Source: G025836975 sp040391135 (GTDB taxonomy: Bacteria > Pseudomonadota > Gammaproteobacteria > Burkholderiales > Burkholderiaceae_B). Taken from it: a DNA stretch of 64,000 nt. Within the stretch, counting starts at the first letter, position 1. The number at the start of each line of letters is the position of its first letter. This document shows positions 42,848 through 50,833 of this stretch, in pieces. Below the pieces are notes generated by a model. That model worked only from the letters and a program-made list of their open reading frames with translations. It searched no databases and was not told the origin of the DNA. Made by a program: the position numbers and the translations under genes. The DNA is taken from positions 1 through 64,000 of the forward strand of contig JBEBYL010000014.1 in NCBI GenBank assembly GCA_040391135.1. Reading direction: 5' to 3'.

Positions 42848-43231
42848 TTACTTGGGCTGCGTTCCCATATTGGAATTCATTCCCGGATGGTTTTCTATCG
42901 GCGCCGGATAAGAAGGCGTCCCTGAAGGCTGGATGCCAGGCGAATACGTGCCCGGCGAGGACGGGGTGGTCGAGGGTGGCGCGGACGGCGACGAGGGCGA
43001 TGGCGTCACAGAGGAAGGCGATTGGGTGCCCGCGGGCGCGCCGGTGCCGGATGAGGTCGCGGAAGTGCCCGCCGGTATCTCGGTTTCCTCTATCCTCAGT
43101 GTCGGCTTAATGTCTATCTGTTGCGCCTTGAGCCAGGCCCTATGGGCGGCTTCGCTATCGTGCGCTTGGGCGGCGGCAAATGGCGTAGCCAGCAAGGCGG
43201 CCAACAACAAGGTTTTATTCAATGTTTTCAT
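42848..43231 (-). CDS. Secreted Pro/Ser/Thr-rich small protein
   Basis: A 127-residue protein with a clear signal peptide ending FAAAQA (about residue 22), a short helical part (DSEAAHRAWLKAQQIDIKP), then about 75 residues made almost only of P, S, T and G, in repeats like SPSSPSAPPS and SPGTYSPGIQPSGTP. CCAAGGAGCTGGCTC fixes the start at 43231. The tail looks unstructured, like an extracytoplasmic linker. I do not recognise a family. It is convergent with the YpfJ-type gene. Confidence 0.8.
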   Translation of the reverse strand: MKTLNKTLLLAALLATPFAAAQAHDSEAAHRAWLKAQQIDIKPTLRIEETEIPAGTSATSSGTGAPAGTQSPSSVTPSPSSPSAPPSTTPSSPGTYSPGIQPSGTPSYPAPIENHPGMNSNMGTQPK

Positions 43232-43533
43232 GAGCCAGCTCCTTGGAAAGATTGCTGAACATTCATCGTAGGGCAAACAAGGGAAGCCGGGACCGCCCAA
43301 ACGTTTCAAGCCGTCACAAGATACTGGACCGGTTTTCCAGCTCACCGGCAAGCCTCTTCCCTGCTTCATACCTGCGCCATAAGCCCGGGACACATGAAGT
43401 TTCAGTTTTTCGCGCAATGGTTCAGCCCCGCAAGCCTTATTCCACGGTTCATGCTAGAATCCCGTTTCTCTGTGCAGCGCATGCGCTCAATTAAACGGTG
43501 ATATACTTTTTAGTTGACGTTTGCCGTCTCGGT
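43232..43533. other. non-coding gap before tRNA-His
   Basis: This 302-base stretch holds the promoter side of the secreted-protein gene (left) and of tRNA-His (right). TATACT at 43504-43509 is a plausible -10 for the tRNA, 25 bases before it. I see no gene in the rest. Confidence 0.5.
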
Positions 43534-43610
43534 GGTGACCGTAGCTCAGTTGGTAGAGTCCCGGATTGTGATTCCGGTTGTCGTGGGTTCGAGCCCCATC
43601 GGTCACCCCA
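43534..43610 (+). tRNA. tRNA-His(GUG)
   Basis: A complete tRNA with encoded CCA. Acceptor GTGACCG pairs with CGGTCAC, the extra G-1 (43534) specific to histidine tRNA faces the discriminator C, and the anticodon loop TTGTGAT gives GUG. The D-arm AGCTCAGTTGGTAGAG and T-arm GGGTTCGAGCCCC are standard. It is a single tRNA gene followed by a terminator at 43690. Confidence 0.97.
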
Positions 43611-43689
43611 CTATTTATGCGCCTTTTCAAGGTTTTCTGAAAACCCGAAATGGTGACAAGAACCGAGATTGGTGACAACACCAGAATTT

Positions 43690-43713
43690 GCCCGCCATCG
43701 CGCGGGCTTTTTT
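43690..43713 (+). terminator. rho-independent terminator
   Basis: GCCCGC at 43690-43695 and GCGGGC at 43702-43707 form a stem that is followed directly by TTTTTT. It is 80 bases after tRNA-His; between them is a GGTTTT/AAAACC mini-hairpin (43631-43645) and the 9-mer TGGTGACAA twice (43651 and 43670). Confidence 0.8.
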
Positions 43714-43800
43714 GCGCCCAAAGAACCGCGAACAGGCATATGGCTTGCTGTCATGGCGCCCCAAGGCCGGAATGGCCCCGCCAGGCAATAATCAAATCCC

Positions 43801-44856
43801 ATGCAAGCGCCAGTATTGAAGCGGATACGCACGCATCTCAGGAAAGACGAGGTCCGGATACCGATACAGACGGCCTCCGCGGTCTTCATGGCGTATTTCG
43901 CAACCTATTTCATGGATACCGAAGACGCGTCCTGGGGCGTGTTTTCCGCGCTGTTTGTAGTCCAGGCCAGCATAGGCGGGACCATAGGCGCCGCACTGGG
44001 CCGCATTGCCGGCGCAGCTTTGGGCGCCATCATTGCCGTTGCGCTGGTCATGCTGTTTGGAAGCGGCGGCTGGGCCACGCTTGCCGCCCTGCTGGCCGGC
44101 GTGGGCTTCATGAGTTTTCTGGCCGCAAAATGGCCCGTGCTGGCCTATGGGCTGGTCACCGTCGCCATTATTGCCGTAGCCCCCGACTTCTATATCGTGG
44201 AAGGAGCGCTTAGGAAGGTGCTGGCAATTGCCATCGGCTCGACCTGCGGGATGGTCGCCGCCTTTGCGGTATTGCCGGTTCTTGCCAGGCGCACCGAGCA
44301 GGAATATTTGGCCATGGCACTGCGCAGCTGTGGAGCCTATGTGATGGAGTGCACCGCATGCCTGGTCCGCGACAAGCAGGACAAGGACAGGAAAGCCCAG
44401 GACGCAATACAGCGCTCAATCAAAAAGGCCCGCCTTATGGCGCGCGAGGCCCGCATTGAAGAAAAGACCCGGGCCATGGGGCTCAGCCCCTTTTCCCAAG
44501 CATTGCTCCCCGAAATCGAGCGTTTCGCTTATACGCTTACTCTGGTCGATCGTTTCAGCGACAAGCCGATTTCCGACACACTGCGCCACGACAACAAGAA
44601 AGCGCTCCTGGAACTCGCCGGTACAGTCAAGAATTGTCTGGAAAAAATCGCCGATGCGATCGAGGCCGGGAAAGAGTGCGAGGAAATAGATGAGGTGAAG
44701 GAAATTTACGGAACGTTTGAAAAACGGGTGGATGACTCCGTCAAGCATGGCGGCCTTTCCATGGAAGATGAAGAACATATGGTTTCGATAAAAAGCGCAT
44801 ACGGTTCGGTGCTGTCCAACTTGGCGGAGCTGGTTCGCCAGGCGCGAAACCGATGA
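43801..44856 (+). CDS. FUSC/aromatic-acid-exporter-like membrane protein
   Basis: A 351-residue protein with about six N-terminal hydrophobic segments (residues about 20-165: SAVFMAYFATYFMDTEDASWGVFSALFVVQASIGGTIGAALGRIAGAALGAIIAVALVMLF in several helices) and a long cytoplasmic, helical and probably coiled-coil C-terminal half. The ASWGVFSALFVVQ / GTIGAALGRIAGAALG pattern is that of the FUSC family of fusaric-acid and aromatic-acid efflux proteins. Those normally act with partner proteins not found here, so the role is unclear. Confidence 0.82.
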   Translation: MQAPVLKRIRTHLRKDEVRIPIQTASAVFMAYFATYFMDTEDASWGVFSALFVVQASIGGTIGAALGRIAGAALGAIIAVALVMLFGSGGWATLAALLAGVGFMSFLAAKWPVLAYGLVTVAIIAVAPDFYIVEGALRKVLAIAIGSTCGMVAAFAVLPVLARRTEQEYLAMALRSCGAYVMECTACLVRDKQDKDRKAQDAIQRSIKKARLMAREARIEEKTRAMGLSPFSQALLPEIERFAYTLTLVDRFSDKPISDTLRHDNKKALLELAGTVKNCLEKIADAIEAGKECEEIDEVKEIYGTFEKRVDDSVKHGGLSMEDEEHMVSIKSAYGSVLSNLAELVRQARNR

Positions 44857-44950
44857 CCACCCGTGCTATAAGGAAGGCTGCCGCGACCGGCCGCCTCGCC
44901 ATGTGCGGGGCTTTTTGTATGTGCGGCAGCATGCCGAACGCGGGGGAGAC

Positions 44951-45160
44951 ATGAAGCTGGACTGGACACACGCGCCGCAAGGTTGGAACTGGGCGGCGCA
45001 AGACGAAGACGGCCGTTGGTTCTGGTACGGCGTAAAGCCCATCCTGGGCATAGGCGGCGGCGTATGGCGCGCACCGTCGCGGGCCCAGGCATTTGCCTGC
45101 CAAGGCGATCCCAATCCCTTGTGGCACGAAACGCTGCAAGAACGCCCCGGACAACCCTAA
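44951..45160 (+). CDS. 69-residue tryptophan-rich protein
   Basis: A small soluble protein with seven tryptophans, clustered in WTHAPQGWNWAAQDEDGRWFWYG. There is no signal peptide. GGGGGAGAC directly before the ATG makes a convincing ribosome site. I do not recognise a family; aromatic clustering and the following GVWRAPSRAQAFACQGDPNPLWHETL suggest a compact domain. It lies between the FUSC and cardiolipin synthase genes and may share their transcript. Confidence 0.65.
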   Translation: MKLDWTHAPQGWNWAAQDEDGRWFWYGVKPILGIGGGVWRAPSRAQAFACQGDPNPLWHETLQERPGQP

Positions 45161-45278
45161 GCACCCCGCCCTTCTATATACTTGGCCCTGGCTCCGGCTT
45201 GCGCATGCCATGGAGCCGGATTCGCGGCCACGCCGGCCCGCTCCCGATTGCGATGAAATACCGATAGGGCATTGAAAT

Positions 45279-46733
45279 ATGGCTTCGTTGGAATACCTGG
45301 TCTCGGAATACTGGCCGCATTTGGCGTTTTTATTGAGCCTTGCCGTGGGCGGAACCGCCGCCGTGCATGCGGCCATGACCAAGAATGACGTTCGGGCAGC
45401 CATAGGCTGGGTAGGCGTCATTCTGATGTCGCCCCTTATCGGCCCATTTTTCTACCTGATTGCCGGCATCAACCGTATCCGCCGCGATCACATTACCGAA
45501 CAGCGCAACAAGAGCCTTAAGGATTATGCCGCCATCCCCGAGGCGCCCCTTGCCGACGTCGGCGCCATCTCGGGGGAGCAGTTCGCTTCCTTGCGGGTAC
45601 TGGGCGACCGCATCAGCCATTTCCCGCTGCGCGACGGCAACCATATACAGATGCTGATCGGCGGCGACCAGACCTATCCCGCCATGATCGCCGCCATCGA
45701 CCAGGCGACTCGGTCCATCGCCCTGCAAACCTATATTTTCGACAACGACAGCGAAGGGCGAAAAATCGTCCAGGCGCTGGCGCGCGCGCATGAACGCGGG
45801 GTGCAAGTACGCGTCCTGATCGACGCTGTCGGCTCGAAGTATTCCCGCCCTCCCATCATCAGGCTGTTGCGCAAGCTTGGCATTCCGTCGGCACTGTTCA
45901 TGACCAATCCGCTGGGCATGCGCATGCCTTATGCCAACCTGCGCAGCCACCGCAAAATACTGGTCATCGACGGACGCTGCGCCTTCACGGGCGGCATGAA
46001 CATACGCGAAGGATTCGTTACCGCTGTTGCCGGCGAGAACACGGCAAGCGATACCCATTTCCGCGTCGAAGGCCCCGTAGTACTGCAACTGATCTCGGTC
46101 TTCGCGCACGACTGGGAATTCACGACCAAGGAAAGCCTTCCATTTGACGTTTGGTGCTGCACCGACTGGGATCCGCCCCAGCCGACGATGCCGGCGCGCT
46201 GCATACGCTCGGGCCCGGACCGTTATATCGTGGGTACGCACAACATGCTGCTTGGCGCCTTTGCCGTGGCCCAGAAACACATACGCATCCAATCGCCCTA
46301 CTTCCTGCCCGACCAGATCCTGCTGGGAGCCATCAATACGGCGGCCAGACGGGGCATCACGGTCGACATCGTCATTCCGGGGCGCAACAACCTGCGCCTG
46401 GTCAATTATGCAATGACGGCCCAGCTTGATCAGGTGATACGCAATGGCTGCCGGGTGTGGCGGGCCCATGGGAATTTCAACCATTCCAAACTGATCACCA
46501 TCGATGGCGCCTGGTCCTACGTGGGTTCGTCCAATATGGATCCGCGCAGCCTGCGCCTTAACTTCGAGCTGGACATGGAAATCTACAGCCACGACGTGGC
46601 AAGCCAGATCGAAGGGCTGATCGACGAAGAGATACGAAATTCCGAGGCTGTCACCCTGGAAGGGCTGGCCGCCATCCCGTTTCGCAAACGTCTGCGCAAC
46701 CGGGTGATATGGCTGGCCAGCCCTTATTTGTGA
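45279..46733 (+). CDS. cls: Cardiolipin synthase
   Basis: A 484-residue phospholipase-D superfamily enzyme that joins phosphatidylglycerol units to make cardiolipin in the inner membrane. Two N-terminal transmembrane helices (LAFLLSLAVGGTAAVHA, AIGWVGVILMSPLIGPFFYLIAG) precede two HKD motifs, H224-x-K226 (SHRKILVIDG) and H402-x-K404 (NHSKLITIDG). Size and layout match ClsA. It is convergent with the Bug gene after a 13-base gap. Confidence 0.94.
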   Translation: MASLEYLVSEYWPHLAFLLSLAVGGTAAVHAAMTKNDVRAAIGWVGVILMSPLIGPFFYLIAGINRIRRDHITEQRNKSLKDYAAIPEAPLADVGAISGEQFASLRVLGDRISHFPLRDGNHIQMLIGGDQTYPAMIAAIDQATRSIALQTYIFDNDSEGRKIVQALARAHERGVQVRVLIDAVGSKYSRPPIIRLLRKLGIPSALFMTNPLGMRMPYANLRSHRKILVIDGRCAFTGGMNIREGFVTAVAGENTASDTHFRVEGPVVLQLISVFAHDWEFTTKESLPFDVWCCTDWDPPQPTMPARCIRSGPDRYIVGTHNMLLGAFAVAQKHIRIQSPYFLPDQILLGAINTAARRGITVDIVIPGRNNLRLVNYAMTAQLDQVIRNGCRVWRAHGNFNHSKLITIDGAWSYVGSSNMDPRSLRLNFELDMEIYSHDVASQIEGLIDEEIRNSEAVTLEGLAAIPFRKRLRNRVIWLASPYL

Positions 46734-46746
46734 AGCACCGCCAGGC

Positions 46747-47718
46747 TTACTGGGGCTGAACCTTTGCCTGCTTGGCAACATCGCCCCAGCGAATGATCTC
46801 GCTGTCTACGAATTTGCCGAAAGCCTCGCCAGTCATGTTGGGCGTGGCCGAACCGTTGCTGGTCCAAAGCTCTTTCACCTTGGGTGCATTCAGCGCCTTG
46901 ACGAGCTCTTCGGACATCTTCTTGACGATATCGGGAGGCGTGCCCTTAGGCGCCCACATGGCATACCACGTGGAGACTTCATAGTCGGGGACACCCGCCT
47001 CGGCCGCGGTCGGCACATCGGGGAAGGATGGCGAGCGTTGGGCCGATGCGACCGCCAAGGGACGGATGGTGCCCGCGCGAATATGCGATGCCGATGAACC
47101 CAGTCCGTCGAAGGCAACGTCGACCTGCCCGGTAATCAGGCCGGTCAGCATGGGGCCGGCGCCCTGGTAGGGAACATGCGTCAATTCAACGCCAGTCTTC
47201 AGGGCGAACAATTCGCCGGCCAGATGATGGGTACTGCCTATGCCTGCCGACCCGAAATTGATCTGGCCGGGATTGGCCTTGGCCTTTTCAAGAAGCTCCT
47301 TCACATTTTTCACGGGAAGCTTGCTGGGATTCACGACAATAATCTGCGGCGGCTGGGCCAACAGGGCGACGGGCACGAAATCCTTCTGGATGTCGTAATT
47401 CAGCTTCTTATAGATGGACGGTGCCACCGCGTGGTGGGCTCCACCCATGAAAAAGGTATAGCCGTCGTTCGGCGCGCGAGCGGCCACACCGGCGCCCAGC
47501 GTGCCTCCCGCCCCGCCCTTATTGTCCACCACCACGCTTTGCTTAAGCTGCTGGCCAAGCTGATGGGCCAGCGGCCGGGCAAACGTGTCGGTGCCCCCGC
47601 CAGCCGGGAATGGAACAATGATGGTGATGGACCGGTCAGGCCATGCAGCTTGCGCGGCGCCGGAAACTGCCAATGCGGACAAGGCCGCGGCGGCCACGTA
47701 AACAAAACCTTTCTTCAT
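46747..47718 (-). CDS. Bug-family (TctC-like) periplasmic binding protein
   Basis: From the ATG at 47718, following AGAGGAGATCTC, the protein has 323 residues with a signal peptide ending SGAAQA. FPAGGGTDTFARPL, NKGGAGGTLGAGVAARAPNDGYT and FPDVPTAAEAGVPDYEV are textbook family motifs. It lies 142 bases after the TRAP large-permease gene on the same strand but has an AT-rich upstream region with a palindrome, so it is likely regulated separately. It may be a second receptor for the same or a related dicarboxylate. Confidence 0.94.
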   Translation of the reverse strand: MKKGFVYVAAAALSALAVSGAAQAAWPDRSITIIVPFPAGGGTDTFARPLAHQLGQQLKQSVVVDNKGGAGGTLGAGVAARAPNDGYTFFMGGAHHAVAPSIYKKLNYDIQKDFVPVALLAQPPQIIVVNPSKLPVKNVKELLEKAKANPGQINFGSAGIGSTHHLAGELFALKTGVELTHVPYQGAGPMLTGLITGQVDVAFDGLGSSASHIRAGTIRPLAVASAQRSPSFPDVPTAAEAGVPDYEVSTWYAMWAPKGTPPDIVKKMSEELVKALNAPKVKELWTSNGSATPNMTGEAFGKFVDSEIIRWGDVAKQAKVQPQ

Positions 47719-47754
47719 GAGATCTCCTCTTGGATTCTTATATAAAAAACTAAA

Positions 47755-47767
47755 GCGAATAATTCGC
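47755..47767 (-). promoter_or_regulatory. 13-bp palindrome in the Bug promoter region
   Basis: GCGAAT and ATTCGC flank one A. On the minus strand it overlaps the place where a -35 box would be if TATATA (47737-47742) is the -10 of the Bug gene, so it is a candidate operator. Confidence 0.4.
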
Positions 47768-47860
47768 ATGGGGCACTCCGCATTCTCTGTGCGAAGCGTA
47801 TTGCACACTACTGGAGAAAACACCTATCGCCAGCATAAAGACTGCTCTTGCAGCGTAAAA

Positions 47861-49177
47861 CTAAATAGCCGGACCCATTACGTACTCGGGCAGCGACGTG
47901 ACGATCTGGGGAAATATGCACAACAATACGATCGCCAGCATCATCACCAGCACATAGGGCAATGCACCCCATAGGATCTCCCGGGTCGGCACATCGGGCG
48001 CAATGGAGTTCAGTACAAAAAGGTTCAAGCCCACAGGCGGAGTAATCAACCCTATCTCCATATTGATGGTCAGCACAACGGCGAACCAATACGGATCGAA
48101 ACCCGCCTGGGTGATGATGGGGAAAAGCAGGGGCGCCGACATCACGATGATCGCGACAGGTGGCAGGAACATGCCCGAGACCAGCAGGAACACGTTGATC
48201 AGCCCCATCAGGGCCCATCGATTGATCTGCAACTCGGCGATAGCCGCAGCCAAGGACTGCGTAATATAAAGCGAAGACAAGGCGAAGGCGAAGAGTTCGG
48301 CCGAGGCCATGATCATCATGATCATGACGCTTTCACGCATGGCCGAGCCGAAGATGCCCACGAATGACTTTATCCGGAACAGGCGATACACCACGATCAC
48401 CACCAGCAGGGTCAGGAAGGCGCCGGCGCCGGCCGCTTCCGACGGCGTCGCCACCCCGCCGTACAGCACAAACAGCATGCCCAGGATAATCAGCAGCAAT
48501 GGAAGCACGCGCGGCAAGGTCGCCAGCTTCTCCTTCAAGGTATAGTGCAGCGCTGCGGACTGGAAGCGGAAGCCTTTCCTGCGGGCGTCCAGCAAGGCCC
48601 ACACCATGAACATGGCGGTCAGCATCAAGCCGGGCAAAACGCCCGCAAGGAACAATCGGCCGATGGAAGTCTGCGTCGATATCCCGTACACGATCATGGT
48701 GACCGAAGGCGGTATCAATATGCCCAGGGTGCCGCCCGCAGCGATAGAGCCCGTTGCCACCGAACTGGGATAGCCGCGCTTGAGCATCTCGGGAATGCCC
48801 ATCTTGCCGATGGCGGCACATGTAGCGGGGCTGGACCCCGTCATGCCCGAAAAAATGGCGCAGGCGCCGATATTGGACAGCACCAGCCCGCCCGGCACCT
48901 TGTACAGCCAGCGATCCAGCGACTTGTACAGATCGCCTCCCGCTGGAGTTCCTGCCACGATCGCCCCCATCAATACAAACATGGGTATGGCCACGTAAGC
49001 CAGATTGGCGATGCCCGCAAACATCGTTTCGGCAATCACATAGATGACGTCCGGTCCCATGTCCAGAAACAGGCCCGTGATGGCGGCCAGGCCCAGCGCA
49101 AATGCAATGGGCATGCCGGTGCCCAGCAACAGGCACAACCCCACGACCAGCGTGATTCCCGCATAGGTGGGGCTCAT
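47861..49177 (-). CDS. TRAP transporter large permease (DctM)
   Basis: The large membrane subunit of a tripartite ATP-independent periplasmic transporter, 438 residues from the ATG at 49177 (CCGGAGAGCAATC upstream). Many hydrophobic helices with the DctM motifs GTPAGGDLYKSLDRWLYKVPGGL, GIPEMLKRGYP-like MGIPEMLKRGYPSSVATGS and GILIPPSVTMIVYG are visible. It drives sodium-coupled uptake of organic acids with DctQ and DctP. Its start overlaps the DctQ stop by four bases. In this operon the substrate is most likely malonate. Confidence 0.95.
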   Translation of the reverse strand: MSPTYAGITLVVGLCLLLGTGMPIAFALGLAAITGLFLDMGPDVIYVIAETMFAGIANLAYVAIPMFVLMGAIVAGTPAGGDLYKSLDRWLYKVPGGLVLSNIGACAIFSGMTGSSPATCAAIGKMGIPEMLKRGYPSSVATGSIAAGGTLGILIPPSVTMIVYGISTQTSIGRLFLAGVLPGLMLTAMFMVWALLDARRKGFRFQSAALHYTLKEKLATLPRVLPLLLIILGMLFVLYGGVATPSEAAGAGAFLTLLVVIVVYRLFRIKSFVGIFGSAMRESVMIMMIMASAELFAFALSSLYITQSLAAAIAELQINRWALMGLINVFLLVSGMFLPPVAIIVMSAPLLFPIITQAGFDPYWFAVVLTINMEIGLITPPVGLNLFVLNSIAPDVPTREILWGALPYVLVMMLAIVLLCIFPQIVTSLPEYVMGPAI

Positions 49178-49662
49178 GATTGCTCTCCGGTCAATTTGAC
49201 GATCTCGGCCATGTATTGCAAGGAAAGCAAAACAAAGCCCGCCAGCATCGGCGAGAGCGGCATCCACAAAGGAACAGCGGCAACGCTGGGCGTGGTCCAG
49301 CCGCCTTCCAGCGCTTCATAGAGATGGATGCCCGTGGCAGCCGCCATGACCAGGCAAAACAGTATTCCGAACAAGGCGCCCGCCCGGTCCATGGCCAGGC
49401 GGGTGCGCGGCTTGACCACCATCTGTATGAAATCGACGCCCACATGCCCTTTGGTCAGCAAGACATAGGGCGCGCCCAGGAAAATCGCCGCGGTCGCGCT
49501 GAACACCACCGCTTCGGTCTGCCATATGGTGGCTGCGCGGAATATATAGCGCAGTAATATCATCTCGCATACCACCAGCATGGAAAAGACCAGCAACAAG
49601 GCGGACAGCACTCCGCATGCTCGCGACAGGGTTTCAACGAAGCCGATAAATCGTCCAGTCAT
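49174..49662 (-). CDS. TRAP transporter small permease (DctQ)
   Basis: A 162-residue protein with four transmembrane helices (for example VLSALLLVFSMLVVCEMILL and LFGILFCLVMAAATGIHLYEAL), the DctQ family size and topology. The FRAATIWQTEAVVFSATAAIFLGAPYVL segment is conserved. GGAAGGCAT precedes the ATG. It overlaps the large permease gene and lies 95 bases after the binding-protein gene. Confidence 0.92.
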   Translation of the reverse strand: MTGRFIGFVETLSRACGVLSALLLVFSMLVVCEMILLRYIFRAATIWQTEAVVFSATAAIFLGAPYVLLTKGHVGVDFIQMVVKPRTRLAMDRAGALFGILFCLVMAAATGIHLYEALEGGWTTPSVAAVPLWMPLSPMLAGFVLLSLQYMAEIVKLTGEQS

Positions 49663-49757
49663 ATGCCTTCCTTATTCTTGGTAAGAGCCGCCGGATCGGA
49701 ACACATAGGCATTGCGGCTGTCCGCAACGCCCGGCCCGACCCGGCCGCAATCAGACA

Positions 49758-50750
49758 TCACTGGACCGCCAGCGCCTTTTTCAGAAGCACATCGCCGCCC
49801 TTTACCTTTTCGGCAAACTGCTTGTAGGACGACGCTTGAGCCACCTTCATCCAGGCGTCGAAGTCTTCCTTGCTCATGCTGACGACCTTGACGCCGGCCT
49901 TGGTAAAGGTATCGACCATTTTCTTCTCGCCTTTGCGGGCCTCGCCGGTGAAGTAGTCTTCGGCTTTCTTCGCCGCCGACATGATCGCCTTCTGCTGCTC
50001 GGGCTTGAGTCCATCGAATACCTTCTTGGACATGATCACCGGCTCGTACATGAACCACAGCGCGTTATCGCCAGGCGCGGTCAGGCACTTGACCTGTTCG
50101 TAGATCCGGTAGGACACGAAGCTGTCGTTGGACGTGTTGGTGGCATCCAGGACCCCGGTTTGCATGGCGGTATAGATTTCCGACGATGGCATGGACGAAA
50201 TGGATGCGCCCGCGGCCGCCAGCATTTGCTCGAACGCCGGACCGGCGGCGCGTATGACCTGCCCTTTGATGGTGTCGGGGCTGGTAATGCATTGCTTTTT
50301 GGATGCGAAACCGCCCGCAAGCCATGCGTCCGCAATGACCACTGCGCCGCTTTTCTCTACCAGCGCCTTGATGTCCTTCATGAAATCGGACTTGTTCAAG
50401 CGCTGCGCGTGATCGTAGTTGCGCACCAGTCCCGGCATAAGAGTGGCGGAAAATTGCGGCACGCGCCCGGAGGCGTAATCCAGCGGGAAGGCCGACATAT
50501 CCAGCTGGCCGCGCGTAATCGCGCCCCACTGCTCAGTCGCCTTGTACAACGACGACGATGGAAACACCTGGATCTTCAATCCGACCTTGGCGGCCTCGAC
50601 CTCGCGCGCGATGATTTGCACCATCTCGTCGCGGGGATCCCCCTGGCCTCCCGGGAATTGGTGCGATGCTCGTAGGGTGGTTTGGGACGACGCCGCGCCG
50701 GCGGCGGCCAGAATCGCGGCTCCCACCACGATGCGATATAGGCTCTTCAT
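49758..50750 (-). CDS. TRAP transporter substrate-binding protein (DctP)
   Basis: A 330-residue periplasmic receptor with a signal peptide ending GAASSQ. DctP-type signatures include RASHQFPGGQGDPRDEMVQ, LDMSAFPLDYASGRVPQ, KGQVIRAAGPAFEQMLAAAGAS with its conserved substrate-carboxylate arginine region, and SSEIYTAMQTGVLDATN. GGAGACAAAGCT precedes the ATG. The gene follows matB after an 83-bp gap. Confidence 0.94.
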   Translation of the reverse strand: MKSLYRIVVGAAILAAAGAASSQTTLRASHQFPGGQGDPRDEMVQIIAREVEAAKVGLKIQVFPSSSLYKATEQWGAITRGQLDMSAFPLDYASGRVPQFSATLMPGLVRNYDHAQRLNKSDFMKDIKALVEKSGAVVIADAWLAGGFASKKQCITSPDTIKGQVIRAAGPAFEQMLAAAGASISSMPSSEIYTAMQTGVLDATNTSNDSFVSYRIYEQVKCLTAPGDNALWFMYEPVIMSKKVFDGLKPEQQKAIMSAAKKAEDYFTGEARKGEKKMVDTFTKAGVKVVSMSKEDFDAWMKVAQASSYKQFAEKVKGGDVLLKKALAVQ

Positions 50751-50833
50751 AGCTTTGTCTCCTGAAATTTTAATAAGGACTACTTTCTATGTGAACTGCC
50801 TTGCTACGCGTAATGCATACCGCTCTCTTCGAA

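Noticed and set aside
43651..43678. TGGTGACAA direct repeats after tRNA-His as an integration site
   Set aside because: The repeats are only 9 bases and 19 bases apart, do not copy the tRNA 3' end, and no integrase or foreign cassette follows.
43487..43681. Frame over tRNA-His giving GARTHDNRNHNPGLYQLSY
   Set aside because: This is the well-known artefact of translating a histidine tRNA gene, not a protein.
45330..46781. 483-codon open frame antisense to cardiolipin synthase
   Set aside because: Shadow frame over an enzyme with both HKD motifs intact.
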